Source: Thamnaconus septentrionalis
Lineage: Eukaryota; Chordata; Actinopteri; Tetraodontiformes; Monacanthidae
DNA length: 64,000 nucleotides
Reading direction: 5' to 3'
Assembly (NCBI GenBank): GCA_009823395.1
Contig: CM020516.1
Span: forward strand, 1,510,501-1,574,500
Every line of letters begins with the position of its first letter. Within the stretch, counting starts at the first letter, position 1. This document shows, piece by piece, positions 44,388 through 59,045 of this stretch. The notes below the pieces were generated by a model. The model made no database searches, was not told the origin of the DNA, and saw nothing but the letters and a program-made list of their open reading frames with translations. The translations under genes and the position numbers were made by a program.

Positions 44388-47300
44388 AGTACCAGTGCGC
44401 GCAGACAGATTTACACCCACAAATTCCATATTCTTATTTTTGCGAGGAAAGCCAGAATGAATTCTAAATTGCTTTCAGGACACAAAGGTCCTCTCACTTA
44501 AACATTCCATTCAGCAGTCAAGGTTTCCTTGAAGGTTGATTAAAAAAAAAAGTAATGGGCAGAAATTGAAGAAATCTGGAATGTTTTTATTTTTTCTTTG
44601 ATCAAATATTTTCAAGAAAGCAAAAGAAAATGAAATTCAAGGTCACGAGAATCACATGTTAATAAACTAAATTCAAGAAAAACATTTAGCAGACCTCAAG
44701 CTTTGCATTCAGAGTGCACAAAACAGACGAGATGGTCGCCCGGTCCACCCTATCTTGTCAATACAAGTTCTAAATTATATTTAATTTTTGGCTTCCAAAA
44801 TGCTTCAGCGAGATGTGGATTTCTCACCATTCTCATGCAGGTGGAGGCCAAAGACCTTTGTCAGAGATGAACTCTACGCAATCATCAGGAACGCTGTGGA
44901 AGACTCTTACAAAAGACTCATTTTGCCGCTCCTCACCAGGTCTTACAGGTAGCTCTTTCTTCGCCGCCATCACCGTGGCAAATGTTCAGATGTGCTGTTT
45001 GTGAGTTGCTTCACATCCTTTCACCAGCGGTTTCGGTTCAGCCACAGCTCCTCACAGTTCCTCACTCACTGCGTGTTGTCTGCAGGACCAAACTGACCAG
45101 CGCTGCAGAGAAAGAGTCCATCGCCATGTTTGTGCGGAACCTGCGGCAGCGCCTGTTGGTGTGTCCGGTCAGGGGGTGCGTCATCATGGGGGTGGACCCC
45201 GGCTTCAAGCACGGCTGCAAACTGGCCGTTCTCTCCCCGACCAGTGAGTGACAACACTGGGCACTTTTAAATAGTAAAGACCTGTGTACGTCACTGGTGA
45301 TGAGGTAGACTCTCAAATAAATAAATAAATTAATGAATTAATTAATGAATTAGTTAATAAGCCTGTAGAAATGACCAGACTACAACAACAAAATTCAAAA
45401 AAAAGTGGCAGTGAGGCAGTGTGGCAGTTTACATCACATTGCAGTAAAGCTTAAGGAGGATAGGACGAGTTATGTGTCTGTATATCATAAATAAATGTTA
45501 AAACATGAGGTGCTTTTGTGCACTAATTGTTTAGGGTGTAATTTTACAGTTATTTTCCTGAATTTCTTCATGAATGGACTTAAAATGCCCAGGTCTAAAA
45601 AAATGAATCTGACTGAGATGAATCAGAAAAGTCTTTTTTATTAAGTGTGTCTGAAAATGAAAAAAGCTCTTTGTTTTTGGAATATCAACATTCACAAAAC
45701 AGAACCACAAACAAAAACCATCAACAATCTCATCTTGTAAAAATGAAATATAATAGATGTAAATAGAAAATAATTCTATGCTCTATATAAATTGTATTGC
45801 GTTTTGTTGTTGGTGCTTATTGCACCCTGCAGCACTAAACTCAACACGCTAAAGTTTGGTGTTGGGTTTGCAGTCATTCCCCACAGGGCACTGGTTTGGA
45901 TGATGTGTGTTGACAGCAGACACAGGTTCATCCTGCTCTGCTGAATTCATTTAAAAGGATTAATATAAAGTAGCGCCCAGAGGTTTGACTTATGTAAATC
46001 ATATCTGTTTCCAAGCCAAATATTTGGAGACAGACAGGGAGCGATTTAGCTTGACACCGCAGTGCCCAATTCACCCACAAGGGTGTGTTTGCGTGTCAGA
46101 GTAATGAATCAAAAAATACTTTTTTGTTTTGTTTTTAAGATTTTAATTGTCTAAACACTTGACATGTGTTTGTCCATGTGGCTGCTGTCAGGTCAGATCC
46201 TCCACACTGACGTTGTCTACCTGCACCACTCGGGCCAGCAGAGAGAAGCGGACAAACTGCGCTACCTGATAACCAAATACAGGTATCCACAGCGGCTTGT
46301 GTGTTTGTAGCGAGCACACAAACCAAACGCCATGTATTTGTATTTTTTCCTCTTTGATGTTACTTACCCTAATTAGTTGTATTGGATCTTTTAGATGTAC
46401 AGGTACTACCCGAAAAATTAGAATATGAAGTAAAAGTTGTTTTATTTTGGTAATTTAACATAAAAGATGAAAGCAACACATTTTATTGAGCCATTCCACG
46501 CAAATTGACATCTCAAGCAGTTCTTTGATGTAACTTTGCTGATTAAGATTTTCAGCTTATTAAAACCACAAACCCACAAACTCAGAAAATTATTATAAAA
46601 TTTGAGAGTTTTTTTTAAGCTGCTAGACCTGATCAGCAAAATCCAAAGAAATAAAAACTTGAAATATATTGATTTGCATAAATTCTTTATTCGGGCATAA
46701 AAAGAAGGAAAAGGAAATAAAGGGATACAATAATAGAAATATGTAAGCCTAATACTCAAAGAAAAACAGTTTGTTGTAAAGCGCAGTATAAATATAAATT
46801 TGCGTCTGTACCTCAGCTGCACCAGGGTCGTCATCGGCAACGGGACGGCCTGTCGCGAGACCGAGTCTTTCTTCGCTGACCTCATCTCAAGGCGCCACTT
46901 TCACCCCCTGGATGTGTCCTACTGGTAGGTTCCCTCGTCCATTGTACACCACAGCTCCGCCCCCCCTCTCCCAAACAAAAGGAACACGTTGAATGCATAC
47001 ATGCGTGAATGGACGAACCCAGCTGCAGAGCGGGAAGTTAGGGTCAGGTTGGTTTTATTCTGCGCGCTGCGGTGTTTTGACAAAAGCGTCGTAACGAGGT
47101 GTGTGTCGACGTGGCAAGGAAGAAAATAAGGATGAGCCGGGCACGGTGGGAGGTCAAGAAGAATAATCAGGAAGTTTAGGCGGAGGGCAGAAAGTTGGGT
47201 GAACACAAAAGGGGTTTGGTGGTTTGGAAGAAAACAACCCAGGAAAACACGTGGGAGTGAAGAGCGGCGCCGTCGATGGGGTGAGAAAGACGCATTCAAG

Positions 47301-49944
47301 CGTCTCCCCAAAGTGAATGTTGTCCATTAAAACCATCTGCTCTTTCTTCACGTCGGCCCGATTAAAGAGACATTCTGCGCTCAAGGTTGTGTTTCTAACC
47401 GGCGTCTGCTCTGCTCTTTACAATACAGACAGCACAGGGACTCGGCCCAAGCATAACAACGGGCGGCCTCCGCTTTGCTTATTCTCTCTGCTCTCTCGGC
47501 GCTCACTTCCATGTGTGTTTGTTGACTCGAGGTTCGCGCTGGGACCGCAGGCCGAGAAATGACTCCGAGCCGTGTGCGAATGCACTCGCACACACAAGCG
47601 CTTTCGCAGTATTTCCAGGTTCAAGTACAAAAAGGTCGCACTTGTGGTGTAATTGCCCACATTTTTACCCTCTTTGTTTACCTTTTCAGTCCATTTGCAA
47701 GAACAAAAGCGTCGGAGACGGCAGTTTATTGGGTTAACCTTCACACCATCATTGTCTGGCCAATTTTTTTTGCGTGCAGCAACTCTAGACGAGAACATTT
47801 TCACATCTCGATTTAACGTCTCCCTTTATTATTTTTTTTTATGCCTCAGCTAATGGCATTCCTTCATTTCAGCACACTTGGGAAAGTTTGACTTGTCTTT
47901 GATGTGGTGCTGGCTGAGCGTCCTGCAACACCTGATACGATCAGCGGGATTTTCTCCAGAATCAAACACATGTGCAAACGTTCTCATTTTCCCTCAATTG
48001 AATTTGAAGATTGAAGGGTCTTGCGATGGCATGGAGAGATGTGTTGTTACCATGTAAAGAGTCGTATATATCACGTTACCTGCCTTACTTCCTGTGGTCG
48101 GACTGCGGCTGACGCAGATCTCTATGGAGCTGAAGTGCCAGTGATTGTTTTGCTCAGCAGTTCATCGTGTCTTTCAAACAGGTGACCTGTGTCTGACTGT
48201 CTCGGTGGTACAACGGCAAAAAATTCTCAGCACTTGTGACGAAGATGACGGTGCCCTGTTTAAATCTACAAGAAATTGTGATTACATTCTATTTTTTTTA
48301 TCATACATTACAGATTCTTATTATTGCTCTACCTCTTCTTATTATTATTAATTGGTGCTAGCGTTGTAGTCAAAACGACACCAATGGAGACCAATACATT
48401 ATCAAGACTGGACAGTATCGAGATCCAGACCAGACCAAGACTTTGTATATCAAAGAAAAATAACAAAGCAGAAAAAAATGACCAGTATCTTTTTTTTAAA
48501 TTCCAGTTTGCTTCTAAATGGAACAGCAACTTCTCTTTTCACCAAGGTGTCTTTGAATCATTTTCTTTCACATTTTGCTGCATTGCCAACTATTTTGAAC
48601 CGTTTTCAAAAAACAACAACTTTGCTTCATTAGATTAAAAAATAAATGAACTAGGAATAAGAGGGCAGGGTGTCACTCTGGGTGTCACCAACAGAGCGTA
48701 ATACAGCAGCAGCTGGATTCTTTTCTCTTATTATCTGTTTGTAGTGCTGACTGAGTCTCCACTGGTCTTGACCAAAAATCCCGAGTCCGTCCAGTCCCAG
48801 ACTGAGACCAGGCCGAGTGAAAATGCCTCCGAGTCTGAGACCAACCTCCAGTACTGCAACTTGAAAATCAATCAAAAGCATCCCAGTAATTCCAGTGAAG
48901 TCGTGCCAAACAATAAAGCAGTCTTCTGTAAATACAGTCAGGATGCCCAAGCTTTATTTATTTATGTATTTATTTATTTGTATATAATTGTATATGCTCC
49001 ACATCTGACCGTGAGTGGCTTTAAGGCAGTGCATTTAAGGGACAGACCACACATGGGTCTTTGATTGAGCGGCGCTCTGGCTGCTAATGGGCGACTTTGG
49101 CTTCAATGGCAGCCATTCAAGGCACCAAGAAAAGTAGTCAGAAATAATTTTGGTGTCCAAGGTACCAATTTGGAGCAAACTGTCTGTTAATAGATGGCGG
49201 AGGGGCTGATGGTGGGTCGGACGCTTGTCTTGCCGGGGTCTCACTTCCCTGCTGACTGACCCACGGATGACCCGGCGCTGCCATGAAAGAAAAACCTCAT
49301 TATCACAGCACCGGTGATGGTGATGGCAATGACGGAGAATACTTATGTAGCATCAGGAACAGCGAGGGGTCCGGCCGCTTGCTGCGAACGCCCTCTCTGT
49401 AATTAAATGACCCAATTTCTTGTATACATTGTGAATTAGTCCGCCTTTACATCGGTGGGCTTTTGTCAGCTCCCCGTGCGTCCAACTGGGCTCGATTAGT
49501 TTTTAATCCAGCAGGCTGAGACGTCGCTCCCGTCCCCGCTCGTCGGGCTCAGTGGTGGTGAAAGATTCTCCAGTGGTGGTCAGCAGCAGACAGACTGCTC
49601 CACGCTGATGTCCAGTTAGTTTTATTGCCATGGTGAAGTCATTAACTTGCTCCGTCTCCTCCTGCTCCTCATCCTCATCCTCTTTCTCTTCCCCCTCCTC
49701 CTCCTCCTCCTCCCCCACCTCCTCCGCTCTTCTTCCCTGACACTGCAGCACTTCATTAAAGACCCCAGTCTCATTTGCACCATCTGCTTCCTGTCTGTCT
49801 GTGAGCCTTCATTGTGGCCGCCCCACCTTCTCCGCCCTTTCTTCTCCACCCGCGCGTCTCTCTGCCTCTCTGTCCTTCTGCCTGAGTGCTCAGCTGGAAT
49901 GACAGCCAGAAATGGCAGCCTGCGGGGTATCCTTCCTTCTTTGT

Positions 49945-49981
<37 letters not shown>

Positions 49982-51581
49982 GAGTTTTCAGGGTCTCAGT
50001 CGTGTCTGAGTGGGCACCCTCGTCCTCACTGAGTCACCGCTTCCATCATTTGCAGTGAAGCTTTTTTCTTTTTCCCCCTCCAATTTTGTTTTTTGAAGAC
50101 ACTCAGCTGAGGGCACTCACGTTATTTAAACATATTTTGGGGTTTATATCCACCAAGTTAGACGTGTATAAAATGGCACCATGTTATACATTTAAAGATT
50201 TAGAATTTGGGGTATTATCTGTCTTGAATTTTTTTTCTCAAGTTGCGTTAACCACATTTCATGATTCGATGCCACCACCAGCTGCTCCTCATTCTTCATA
50301 GGACACATAAATCACAACCTCTGAATGCCAAGTGTTTTGCTTTGTGTCGCACAACTGCGGCCAAATAAATGAGGAACCTTGGTGATGTGTCATGAGAAAG
50401 AAAAACATTTTTTGGCCAATTATTTGACGTCACGACGTCACAAATGCATGATAAAATCTCAGGTTTAATTACTGTCTGAGGGTAATTGCTGTGAGCACTG
50501 GCCCACTGCTCACTGTGTGTGTGTGTGTGCGTGTGTGTCTGTGTGTGTCTTTCATGCTGCGTGCGAGCTTGATGCAGCATGACCTTGTCTGTCGCTGTGC
50601 TTTAGCACTGACTGGTAGAGCATGCAGGCTTTGTCACAACTCATAAGAGTGTCCGGTGCTGGCCAGTCACATCCGTCTGGGCGCGTGCACGTGGGTGCGT
50701 GGGTGCGTGGGTGCAGTTTATAGTGTGACACGCAGTGATCTGTGTCACCCTGGCTGGCTGGTGTCTCTGGATCTCGCAGAGGAGCTGAGTGGGAGGGAGG
50801 ACACACATGCAGGACCAGCAAAGCCAATGCAAAAAAAAAAAAAAGAAAGAGGTTCATGCAGTGAATGCAATGAAGTTCTAGCATTTTGCCGGTTGTAGCA
50901 GCTCGTATAGAAACACCTGTTGTCATTTTAAATCTTGTCTTTGGAAACGACACGGCCTCTCTTGTCATTGCCACTTTCTATCTGGGGCATAATAAAAATA
51001 TCTGTAGTTTACCTCTGTCTGGCCTAGGATAGCTAGATGGTTTAACTCAGTGGTTCCCAACTGGTGGAGTCTCAGGCAGTTATGACGCGTGGCAAATTTA
51101 TTCCACAAAAATAAAAAGGCCAGTCCACATTCTATCATGTCTAGTGAATTATTTATTGAAATTATTGAATTTAATTGTGTGTCCTGCAAAATAAATGACC
51201 ATGATTTTCTTTATAAATATATATTTTAAATCCCCTTTGGAAAAAAAAAAAGGGGGAAACTGCCCACGAAGCCGCAACCCAATCAGAGCAGCTCCCTCCA
51301 GCCGTGGAGAAACGCTGGTTCATGTTCAATTGAATTATCTATCAGGGGAAACATCTCGGGGCGGCGGCTCAGTTGTGGATTGTGCTTCACTCTGGTGTAA
51401 GATGACACAAGTCGCTGCACTTTTCCTTTGCTTGCCGCTGCTGTTACTGCCTGAAGTCTGCTGCAGGTTTCACCTGCGACAACTTCCAACCTATCAGGCC
51501 AGACCTTCTATCAGTGGCTGCTCCTCTGCTCTCAGGGCACTGCTGGCGAGAAGATCAGGACGCCTCTCCGTCCTCCAGTCA

Positions 51582-51630
<49 letters not shown>

Positions 51631-52956
51631 ACTTGCCGCGTGAGTCCTTGACCGTGGCGCCCTCTCTCCTGGTGGGATGAGATCATTATTACTGGCTAGC
51701 TGGCGGACCTGGGGGGTCGGGTGGTGGGGTTGGGACGGCGGCGACAGAAGAGTGTATACATGACTTGTGACCGTGTGTATCCCCTGTCACGTCCTGTGTC
51801 CGGGCGTGCTCCCAGGGCCAGGCTGGGTGAGTGATGAACATGCAGTGGCAGCACCGGCGATGACGGAGCGAGACGCAGGCACGCCGGCCGCACCGAGGGC
51901 TGGACGCAGGCAGGGGGCGGCGGCGGCGGTGGTGGAGGTGGAGGTGGTGGGCAGATGCATGCAGAGGCTGCAGGGTTGTGTCTTAATTTCAGAGGAGAAA
52001 CATGAAGCCGTTGGCACGTGGCAAGGTTGACCAGTAGACACTCAGGGCCTCTAGAATTAGTGGACATGTTAGAAGACCAGAGGAAGTACCAAGTAAAATG
52101 AAAATATTGATCCAGAAAGAGAGAAAGCTTAGATAAAAGAGTCGTTTTATTATTATTATTATTATTATCATTAGAGTTGCAAGTATTTTACCAGCTCCTC
52201 CAGGCCACTGTTTGGATTATGATATTATTATATAAAGGTGAATAATTGACTTGCTTTACAGTTTATCCTAGTTACGCACATGGCACAGATCGCCTGAACG
52301 CACCACACTTAGCCCTCTGTTTGCAGCCTGTCTTGTCGGAACTTTTCCACATCGACACTGAAACACTGAAAAAATGCATGAAATCCAGCTATTTTATGAC
52401 TTACTATTAATTTATGAATTTTTCAAGTTTGGCGGGTCGGATTAAAAAGCTTAACGGGCTGCATGTGGCCCCCGGGCCGTAGTTTGCCCACCTTCTGTGT
52501 TAGTCTCACATTTCAGTTCATTCTGCACAATATGGGACCTTTTTCACTTTTTCACAAATATCCAGCGGGTTGCTTGATCTTCCCAGTTGCTCCAGACTCT
52601 CCGGTCAGACGGAAGCAGCACGGCCGAGTGTTGGGAATGTTGGGAATGTTGGGAATGTTGGGAATGTTGGGAGGCCTGGAACAGCAGCAGCAGCGTCCAG
52701 GCTCTGACCCTGGGCGCTGGCAGGTGTTGGCGAGCGGCTATCAGCCAGTCTCCTCATGTCACCCAGACCCCCGTCCCTCCCCTGAGCCTGGTGGCCGAGC
52801 CCCCCCCCTCCTGACACCCAGAGTCCAGGCCACAAACCCTGCAGGGTGCTGCCACCTGCCTGTGACGCCACTGTGACGATGTGTGTGTGTCTGTGTGTCT
52901 GTGTGCGTGCAGTGCTGTGATTTTGGAAGCTTTTTGTGTGCGTGCAGTGACTTGTA

Positions 52957-52996
<40 letters not shown>

Positions 52997-53274
52997 AGTG
53001 TGTAGTTGTTTGTGACACGATTTAAAGGCCTCTCAGATTGACGTGAGTGTCTGTGAGGCTTTGCTCTTTTCAGACGTGCCTCACACTGGCAGTTGGGGTG
53101 CGTGTGTGCGTGTGTGCGTGCGTGGGAGTTGTGTGTGTGTGTGTGTGTGCACGCACAAGCACGCACGCGCCCCTGTTTGCCTGCCCCCTAGCGCCTCTCT
53201 AGAGACTGACGGCCCCTGACACCTGCCATTTGGACGCTTTTCTCTGTGAAAAATGTCATCGTCTTCAGACGCGA

Positions 53275-53319
<45 letters not shown>

Positions 53320-53647
53320 GAGAGAGAGAGTCAGAGAGATGGTGCATCCCTCAATTTGTTTCCCTGAGGTCAAGCTTTGCAGCTGACTGAACAATGGAGC
53401 CAAGCTGTTTGAGCAGCTGGGACAGACAAACTTGTGAGTGTGTGTGTGTGTGTGTGTGTCTGTCTGTGTGTGTGTTTGTTTGTTGGGTACTTGGTGACAT
53501 CACAGCTCCATCGAAGGTACAAAAGTGAGGCCTGTCCCAGTACAATGAGGACAGTGAATGGTGGGATGAGGAAGTGAGCGTTGCTGCCACTGTGAGGTCG
53601 CACTGTGCAAGTCCACACTTCAAACTGTGAGCAGCCAGTTCCAGTTT

Positions 53648-53678
<31 letters not shown>

Positions 53679-54680
53679 GTTTGAACTATTTAGATGTAGC
53701 TTTCTAATATTATCTCTCTAGTTGTGTCTCGTGACAGTTTTTTTGCAAAATAAAAGCGATATTTCAAACATTTTGACAAAGAACAGTTGTGATTTACAGG
53801 TGTTTCCATTGAATGGTGTGAAGCACATTAGCCATAATCTTAGAATTCCCTTTGCTTTTGTTTGTTCATGTTTGTTTGCTGTCCAGAATGCTTGTTATGT
53901 TTTTCTCTTTGATTACATTGAAATATTCCGTCTCCTCCTCCGTCCAATCATAACGCGCCATTTTCACTGGTCGGTGAAATGGTCACGTGACCCAGTACGT
54001 CACGTCCTCTGGCGTGTCAATGCCAAAAAAGTGTTTCCGTTGCACTTTTGCGAAATCCCTCTGTATGGATACGTGTGAAAAACCACCTCATGAGAGCCTC
54101 AAAACCTTTCAGTCATATTTGAGAGGTTTTTTCCAAGTGGAGCTGCTTCCATCACCAGGTTTTATTATGGCCATATTTAGGTTTTGCACAACTCTAGGGG
54201 TGATGGAAACGCAGCTACGGCTTTCGCTCTTCACCCTTCAACCCCCCCCTGTGTACATTTTTTTTTTTTCAACCTGCGTATCAAATGAGTGGGTGATGAT
54301 GTGGGCTGTCTCCTCCTCCAACTGATCTGATGAGCTGCCTTTAATTTTAATCAGAGCTGCGTCAGCCAGAAGGCTGGAACGAGGTATCAAAGTGTGTATC
54401 CGTCTCCCATGATGTTGCCGTTCTTGAGGGCCATCAGGGGTCAGTCATGGTGTGTGTGTGTGTGTGCGCACGCCAGGCCCAGGGGTGTGTCTCAAAGACG
54501 AACAGTCGGGGTACAGCGGATCAGGGAGAGAGTTGGTGACTTTGCCCCAGGATGGGACAGGGATCTTCCAGGCCTGTGTGTGTGTGTGTGTGAGAAAGAG
54601 AGAGAGGGACTGAGATTGCAAATATGTGCTAACCCTACAGGGCTACCAAGTCATCGCTTTACACTAAGGGCCAACCATTG

Positions 54681-54725
<45 letters not shown>

Positions 54726-55448
54726 TGCCGCTGCAGCCGCCCTCTCTCTCTCCCAGGCCAGAGAGCAGACAACCTTCTGCTGGCTGCCAGGATGATGCCC
54801 TCACCGCGGTGGTGGACGCTGTGTCGATGAGGGCTCAGAGCTGTATCCATGACAGCGCTATTACCCAGCTGCCCCGGCAGTCGCCCTAATTAGGTCGGAC
54901 ATGATAGGGCCTGGTGGCCTCCCCTCCTTTTTTTTTTTTTTTTTTTTTCTTTCTTTGTCGTATCTTTTCACTTTTTCTGGGGGGAACTTTTGTCCGCCTC
55001 AAATCTCATTTTCTCCCCTTGTTGGGCTTATTATGTCAAAGAAAATGAGACTGTGCGGCTCTTTTCCTCCACGCTCATTGTGGCATTGTGCCAGATTGCG
55101 GGTGGGGAAGGCCGGGCCTCGGCTCCTCTTACAATTTGACGAATGAGAAACACACCCTCATATCCTCTGCGTTGTGGGATTCAGAGGAGGTGAACGTCTC
55201 ATCCATATGTTCAAATAGTCTTTTGTGTCCAGTTTTCAAGTCATTATCTCTAATGTGTCTTTGTGCGTGTGTGTGTGTGTGTGTGTGCGCGGGACAGAGC
55301 GTGTCAGGTTAATGACCAAGCCCTGCTTTGACCCCCTGGAAGGTCATGTGTCTGTGCTCGTTAGCCGTGTCGCCATGGCGATATGTCAGCTGTCATCACG
55401 ATGGACGGCGAGGCTGACAAAAAGAACAGTGAGGCGGACGGAGGGACG

Positions 55449-55488
<40 letters not shown>

Positions 55489-55636
55489 GGCCGAGGGGGC
55501 GATGGGGGAGCGAGGAGGGGGCGGGGGCAGCCTAAGTTCATTTAAATGTGATTCCCATCAGAAGGCCTCTGCCACTCCTCATTAACAAGACACTAGTAAT
55601 TGGCAAGGTTGTTTCGGCAGAGTGCAGGCCTCTGGG

Positions 55637-55673
<37 letters not shown>

Positions 55674-58600
55674 CCAGGCTCTATCCTAGCGAGCGGTGGT
55701 CATTGGGGAAGCGCTGACCCCCTCCTCGTCATGGTCGTCGTGTCTTCTGGCCCTGAGGACAAAGCCCCCCCCCCTCCTCTTCTCCCATCATCCTCCCTGA
55801 TTTCTCCCCCGCAGCCTCGCCAATAGAGACGAGACAACGTGACGGCCTCGGCTGTAAGAACCGCCAGCGTTGACGCGAGTGTATCGGCGACCTTGTTGTC
55901 CCATCGCGCTGCGACGTGGTGGCGAGTGAGAAGCCGCCCGCTTGCTCAGTGTGTTTTATTTTGAAGGAGTCCAGTTGGTTTTGCCCTCCGTGATGAGTGA
56001 GTGGCTTTCTTCGCGCCTTGCTGTGATTTCTCGACATGGAAAATCTGTTTCTGATCTGTTTCTAGACATTCTGTGAAAATTTCAGGTTATTCCAACAAGA
56101 ATTGCCAAAATGATTGGCCTGCGAAATGATGTCAATTTTTTTTGGGGGGGGAAGGGGGGGTCAGCAAAAGTTAAGATGAAGGTCATTTTAAAAGAAAGAG
56201 TGCATTTAGAAACACAAAATTGGAATGTCAATGGATATATTTTCATTTGAAAAGCTAAATCTGACTGAAATCTAAATTTTAGCCTGGCCAGCACCCTGGA
56301 TGACTGCTGTACAGGCTCAGGCCTCTAGATGGCGCCAGTGCCTCACAATTTGAAAGTGCGCTGGTCTGCAGCCTTCAGATTTATCAGTGGCAAACAGGAA
56401 CTCGAGGCTTTTGAAATATTTGATGACAATCTAAATCTGATCTTTCTTCTGTTTAATCACATTTTCAATCATTTAACTCTCATTGCAGATAAAATAAAAT
56501 TTTTTCTACTTCTTCCACTTAAAAATGTAATTGGAATTAAATAACAATTGATATTAATGATGCTGTTAATTATGGTCGTACATAGAATTGCTGTATTAGT
56601 TCAGGTGTGAGGTTAAAACCTCGCAGTCAGAGAGTCCAGGTTCTTTGGAAGCTAATAATTAACTTGTTCCAACGTTTCCCTCGGCAGCATCACCAATGAG
56701 GCGGGAGCCTCAATTTACAGCGTGAGTCCGGAAGCAGTCAAAGAGATGCCAGACATGGACCCCAACCTCCGCAGTGCAGGTAGCCCTGGCCATCCCTCCT
56801 CAGTTCTGGTTTTGATTCTGTGCATTGCCAGACCACGTGTGCGTCAGTAATCTATGACTGGGATAATTATTATTCAGGCTGCCATCAACTTTTACAATTT
56901 CACTTCTGAATTTATTCTCCTTCCTCCGGTCGGTGGTTTCTGACATCCTGACATGAGAGAAGTCAGATTTTTCCTCACACCACCACACACACACACACAC
57001 ACACACAGACACACACACACACACAAGAGAAGCGAGAGAATCACTCTGGTGAATATAAATGTTTCCTGCAGACTTCCTCTATAAAAGTCATAAATCAGGG
57101 GTAGCTGGGTTATTACTCTCTTTTCTTTCCCCTCCTGTGGTCAGCGGTGTTGAAAGCAGCAGGAGCCATATTTACAGCACAAGTGAAAGCCATGAGTAGT
57201 ATATGGGGTTAGATTTTGCCTGGGTGTGAAAGGAATCCTGACACTGGTTACAGAGTCTGAGATGTTTATGGTCGAGCCGTAACTGTGTCTTTCTGTTTCA
57301 GCTGAGGGAAGGAAGCATCTTTCCTTGCTGTTGTCATCCAGTAAAGCTGTCTTTGGAAACTGGCACTGACTTTGTTGCATCTCAATGGATTTAATGACTG
57401 ATTTGAATGTATAAGATTTAATAATTAGCTCCTCAACCGTGAGGGAAATCATGTTGTTGTGAATGAGGAGTCCTTTCAAAAGGCAGTGGGAAGATTTAAA
57501 AATCTGCGGGCCGGAGCCCAGCGTCCTGTAGATGGCAGTAGTGTGTCATTTTAAAACCTCTGGAACCCACTTAGTGAAAATGATAAAAGCCCCTGAATGA
57601 ACATTACAGTGCTTTGGCTGGGGAGGAGTTGATGTGCAGTCCTGCTGTTTTGGTTCTGGAGCTCCAGTCCATCCAGAGGTGCTCACTGCTGATTGGCCAT
57701 TCAGGATGAACTTAACCCCGTTTCATTTTTGTCCGACTCAACGATCAGAAGCGAAGGAACACGTTGAACATTTCACAAAAAAATCAGGTTTTAAATTGCA
57801 GGGGAACTCTCTGTCAGTTTAATAGTTGCCTTTAATCGGGATGAAACTCTGACAGTCACGATCCAACTGTTTGAATTGTCTGCCTCCTTAGTTCTTTATT
57901 TTCTTCTCACTCACCCCTCACCCTCTTTCTATTATTGCCACTTGGCCATACACGTAATAAGTCATGTAGAGTTTTTCAGGACCCGCTTAACAAATCTGCT
58001 GCTCTCTGAGTGCTGGAATGAGAGAGTGAGAGATTTAATAGATTGAATAAGTAGCGGGGAGTTTTGGCGGCGCGTTAAGCAAGGCCGGGGTTGAAACTCC
58101 ATCCCTGTCTAAATATTATCTCAGGCAGCAGCCCCTCACCACAGCCAGAACAGAGAGAGCGGAGAGGAGAGCCATTGATTCCAGACATAGTTCCTCTCCT
58201 CCATCCCTCCATCCATCCCTCCCTCCCCCCCTCCCCCTTTTGTCCATCAATTGTGCATCAGAGGAGCCGAGTCTGATGCGTCGCCGCCGCTCATTTCACT
58301 GCTAAAACACGAGTAATTATAGAATTTACAAATCATTCATAAAAGAAATTTAAAATGCATAATTTATTTCACAATAACACAAACACAATTTTGAGATTGA
58401 GAATAATAAAGAGAAGCTTCGCGGCTAATGAGGTTAATGTGTGTTTTCCTCTGCGCCTGTGAAGCTGCGTTTGTGTGCGAGTGTGTGACGGCGGCGATGG
58501 TTATGGTGATGAGGGTGATGTCATGTATTATGGTGTGTATATGAGTCAGGTTGTTTGTAATTTTTCTCCTGCTCACTGCTTGCTGCCAGCACGTTCATGG

Positions 58601-58693
58601 AAAAGACATTTGGCTTCATGTGCAGTCGCAGGCTGAAACTTCACAGACTCGCAGTTTCAAAGCAGCTCGCTGCACCTTCAAAGTCAGCCGGGC

Positions 58694-58737
<44 letters not shown>

Positions 58738-59006
58738 TAAACCATTGGATCTGAAGGCTGATGGATCCAGCGATCCAGCATCTAAAAAGTGTGAAGAGTC
58801 TTTTTGAAAAGCAGCATGAATCATGACTGTGGAAGGACAATTGAGTTTGTCCCGCCCTCAGGCCTGCGCTTTAATACAATTTGGCAATTTGTGTATTCTG
58901 TAATTATAAGTCATTAAAATTAGCATTTTTAATAACTGTAAATGAGATGCAAAATCAGTTAAAAAAAAAAAAAAAAAAAATAAAAAAAATTCTCACGAGA
59001 CATGGA

Positions 59007-59045
<39 letters not shown>

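Larger units (their letters stand above)
46925..56687 (+). other. srbd1 intron 13 (9.8 kb)
   Basis: Largest srbd1 intron seen. Microsatellites: (TG)n at 49949-49980, 52960-52993, 53278-53318, 54685-54723, 55639-55672; (GA)n at 55451-55484; others listed separately. GC-richer unique-looking stretches at 47270-47540 and 55530-55640 could be conserved non-coding elements; no exon or nested gene found. Confidence 0.7.
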
